From NCBI GenBank assembly GCA_963542845.1, contig CAUTZA010000009.1, forward strand, positions 1 to 60,530: a stretch of DNA of 60,530 nucleotides. Reading direction: 5' to 3'. Below the pieces are notes generated by a model, which did not search any database, was not told the origin of the DNA, and saw nothing but the letters and a program-made list of their open reading frames with translations. Origin of the DNA: JABCPO02 sp963542845. Lineage in GTDB: Bacteria > Bacillota > Clostridia > TANB77 > CAG-508. Position numbers and translations under genes: made by a program. Below, piece after piece: positions 58,650-60,530 of the stretch; position 1 is the stretch's first letter; each line of letters starts with the position of its first letter.

Positions 58650-60407
58650 TTATTTTATCATATATTCTGGAATACTTGAATAATTTGATGCTGATGTGCA
58701 ACCTTTAAAAACTTGTCTTATGTCCCCATGCTTTTCTTTAACTTTTTTTACAACCTCTATAATGTTATCTGGAATATATGTTATGTTACTACATCCTTCA
58801 AAAGATTCCCAAACATTTTCTATAATTTTATTGTACTTAAATAATTCTTCTGGGATACTTGTTAGTCCTGTACAATTTTGGAAAGCCCTACTAAAACTTT
58901 CTAGCTTTGTATTATGCTTAAACAAATTTTCTGGGATACTTGTTAGTCCTGTACATCCTCTAAACACACAATAAAAATCTTTTGCATTTATATTGTGCTT
59001 AAACAAATTTTCTGGAATGCTCGTTAATCCTGTGCACCTATCAAATACAGAGCTAAAATTTTTTAGTTCCGTATTGTACTTAAATAATTCTTCTGGAACA
59101 CTTGTTAGTCCTATACATCGCTCAAATAATGCCGACACATTTTCCATTTTCACATTATATTTAAGTAAGCTTTCTGATATACTTGTTAATCCTGTGCACC
59201 CAGCAAATACTATGCTAAAGTCACTTATGTCCGTATTGTATTTAAATAATTCTTCTGGAATACTTGTTAGCCCTGTGCAGTTTGTAAACATTGAGTTAAA
59301 GCTAGTTATATTCGTATTGTATTTAAATAGATTTTTTGAAATGCTCGTTAGTCCTTTGCAGTTCTCAAACATTGAAATCATATTTTTTACCTTTGTATTA
59401 TATTTAAATAAGTTTTCAGGGATACTTGTTAGTCTTGTACATCCTCTAAATGTAGAATGAAATTCTTCTATGTTTATACAATCTTTAAATAGATTTTCTG
59501 GAATACTTGTTATTTTTTCGCAATCAATAAAGCAACTCATTTTTTTGCTTGTAACTTTCTTGCTAAACAACCATTCTGGGATTTCTATAAAACTACCACC
59601 TTGATACCATATAGGGATGTTATCTGGCTCTGGTTCATATATTTTAGAAATATTATCCATTATTATAGTAGAATACTCATCTATTCTTGTATAATCTGGC
59701 TTCCCCCATTGTAATATTTCAACTTCTGTATTTTCTTCTGTAGAAATCTTAATCTCAAAGTCACTATAGTTTGATACTTTTAATATATATTCTCCTTGAT
59801 TATACTTAAGTTGTTTCCCTATATATACATTTGTTTCTTGAACTCCTCCATAATTCCCATAATCAATAGTTATTGCATTACCTTGAAATATAAGTGTACC
59901 TGTATTGCCTGGAACCTTGACCTTAAGTACCATCTTATCCTTATCTTCTTCTGGTATTGTTACTCCTGCTACTGTTTTAGGCCATGATGCTGGTGTAGGA
60001 GTACTTCCTCCTGAAGTTGTTCCAGGTGTAAATCCACCTGCTACTGTACCTTGTATAACATTCAATACATTAAGCTTAGTATCAATTACTGTACCTTTTT
60101 TATCTGTTATATCATCACCCACTATATTATATTTATCTCTAAATTCTGTTGTTGATAGTGCTAGCTCTGCCTGAGGGCTTGGTTGTCCATTTTCAAGTGC
60201 TTTTGCATTTAAGCTCATATAACTAAGCTTTGCTGTATCATATAATTCTGCTTTTGCTTGTTCTTTTTGTGCTTGAACTGATTTTGCTATTAGTCCATTT
60301 TCTCCCATTGTCATTTGTATTGCTATCCCTGCTAAAAGTAACATTATAACTATGGTAATAACAAGTGCAAGAAGTGTTATTGCATTTTTCTTCTTTCTAT
60401 TTTTCAT
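58650..60407 (-). CDS. BspA-like leucine-rich surface protein with pilin-like N-terminus
   Basis: 585 residues. The N-terminus KNRKKKNAITLLALVITIV is a basic stretch plus hydrophobic helix like class III signal/prepilin leaders of clostridia (ITLLALVITI). A beta-rich region (residues 130-270) is followed by about twelve 24-residue repeats of the form GLTSIPENLFKYNTKV, the BspA/DUF285 pattern used in adhesion. Repeats are near identical in DNA, hence prone to recombination. The many in-frame ACG GAA and TCG GCA junctions create out-of-phase CGG only, so no shift site is present. Ribosome binding site AAGGAGG. Confidence 0.88.
   Translation of the reverse strand: MKNRKKKNAITLLALVITIVIMLLLAGIAIQMTMGENGLIAKSVQAQKEQAKAELYDTAKLSYMSLNAKALENGQPSPQAELALSTTEFRDKYNIVGDDITDKKGTVIDTKLNVLNVIQGTVAGGFTPGTTSGGSTPTPASWPKTVAGVTIPEEDKDKMVLKVKVPGNTGTLIFQGNAITIDYGNYGGVQETNVYIGKQLKYNQGEYILKVSNYSDFEIKISTEENTEVEILQWGKPDYTRIDEYSTIIMDNISKIYEPEPDNIPIWYQGGSFIEIPEWLFSKKVTSKKMSCFIDCEKITSIPENLFKDCINIEEFHSTFRGCTRLTSIPENLFKYNTKVKNMISMFENCKGLTSISKNLFKYNTNITSFNSMFTNCTGLTSIPEELFKYNTDISDFSIVFAGCTGLTSISESLLKYNVKMENVSALFERCIGLTSVPEELFKYNTELKNFSSVFDRCTGLTSIPENLFKHNINAKDFYCVFRGCTGLTSIPENLFKHNTKLESFSRAFQNCTGLTSIPEELFKYNKIIENVWESFEGCSNITYIPDNIIEVVKKVKEKHGDIRQVFKGCTSASNYSSIPEYMIK
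58850..59520 (-). repeat. Coding tandem repeats of the BspA-like gene
   Basis: About nine near-identical 72-base units (24 residues each: GLTSIPE(N/E)LFKYN and variants). Confidence 0.8.
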
Positions 60408-60530
60408 TAGTATTCCTCCTTAATATATATACCTTTATCTTAAAATATCTTAATATACTATATATATATATATATATATTACAAAAGTTTTACAAAAAAT
60501 ATATATGTTTGTATTGTAAAAAGTGTATGC
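60408..60530. other. AT-rich upstream region of the BspA-like gene
   Basis: Holds the ribosome binding site and a TA dinucleotide run (about 60458-60479). A promoter must lie here or beyond the window, but none is clear. Confidence 0.5.

Noticed and set aside
58850..59520. CRISPR-like array from the regular 72-base repeats
   Set aside because: The repeats are in frame and encode LRR units with no variable spacers.

Overview
The window is very AT-rich and reads like the chromosome of a small-genome, low-GC Gram-positive bacterium, most likely an uncultured (gut-type) clostridium. This placement is an inference from gene content: a nusA-ylxR-ylxQ-infB-rbfA operon, CdaA, YerB/DUF3048, YetF/DUF421, a type II zinc L31, and a BspA-like protein behind a pilin-like signal. 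I see 57 probable protein genes and one tRNA gene; almost all genes are on the minus strand. No rRNA, insertion sequence, prophage or CRISPR array is visible.

The main result concerns the genetic code. Twenty of the 57 genes look broken, but each break is the same event: one extra C directly in front of an in-phase glycine codon, so the zero frame meets CGG. Skipping that C (a +1 shift at C-GGN) restores the conserved protein every time. I count 36 such sites. They fall in Walker A loops (FtsK, a CooC/MinD-type ATPase), the Rossmann loop of an AhpF-like flavoprotein, an HELGH zinc site, and essential genes (infB, cdaA, ychF, a class B PBP). I found no in-phase CGG anywhere that reads as ordinary arginine. 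The fourth base is A in 32 sites, T in 3 and G in 1. At 48500-48573 there is a tRNA-Gly whose anticodon loop is CUUCCGA: nucleotides 34-37 (UCCG) are the exact complement of CGGA. The hypothesis is that CGGN is a native four-base glycine codon read by this tRNA. The phase, gene lengths and tRNA sequence are seen directly; the decoding mechanism is inferred.

Layout. 1-660: tiny coiled-coil ORFs behind a strong promoter. 0.7-13.8 kb: tmk, MscS, PBP with PASTA domains, an unknown protein, ftsK, a coiled-coil protein, rsmD, a Nudix protein with a basic tail, an FtsB/DivIC-like protein and cdaA. 13.8-14.6 kb: a gene-free divergent region with hairpins. 14.6-16.5 kb: three plus-strand genes for Asn/Met/Gly-rich exported paralogues. 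16.6-21.7 kb: a sulfur/PLP cluster (CooC-like ATPase, LysA-like decarboxylase, CysK-rhodanese fusion, cysteine desulfurase-like enzyme). 21.9-27.2 kb: the nusA-infB translation operon. 27.4-32.1 kb: a putative zinc peptidase, AhpF-like reductase, AhpC and YetF. 32.2-34.9 kb: a YhgE/Pip exporter with its TetR regulator. 35-43.9 kb: recO, era, YerB, dgkA, ybeY, a HAD protein, a TPR protein and ychF. 44-48.6 kb: two proteins with HEPN-like motifs, a metallo-beta-lactamase-like protein without metal ligands, acpP and the unusual tRNA. 48.6-60.5 kb: rpmE, nth, rpmB, def, ldh, dnaG, a GT-C-like membrane protein, plsC, two HAD enzymes, hpf and a BspA-like surface protein.

In gene entries a 'CGG+1 site' is given by the three window positions of the CGG. 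Where such sites exist the coordinates cover the whole gene including the skipped bases, and the quoted protein length is after skipping; in every case the length is then a whole number of codons.
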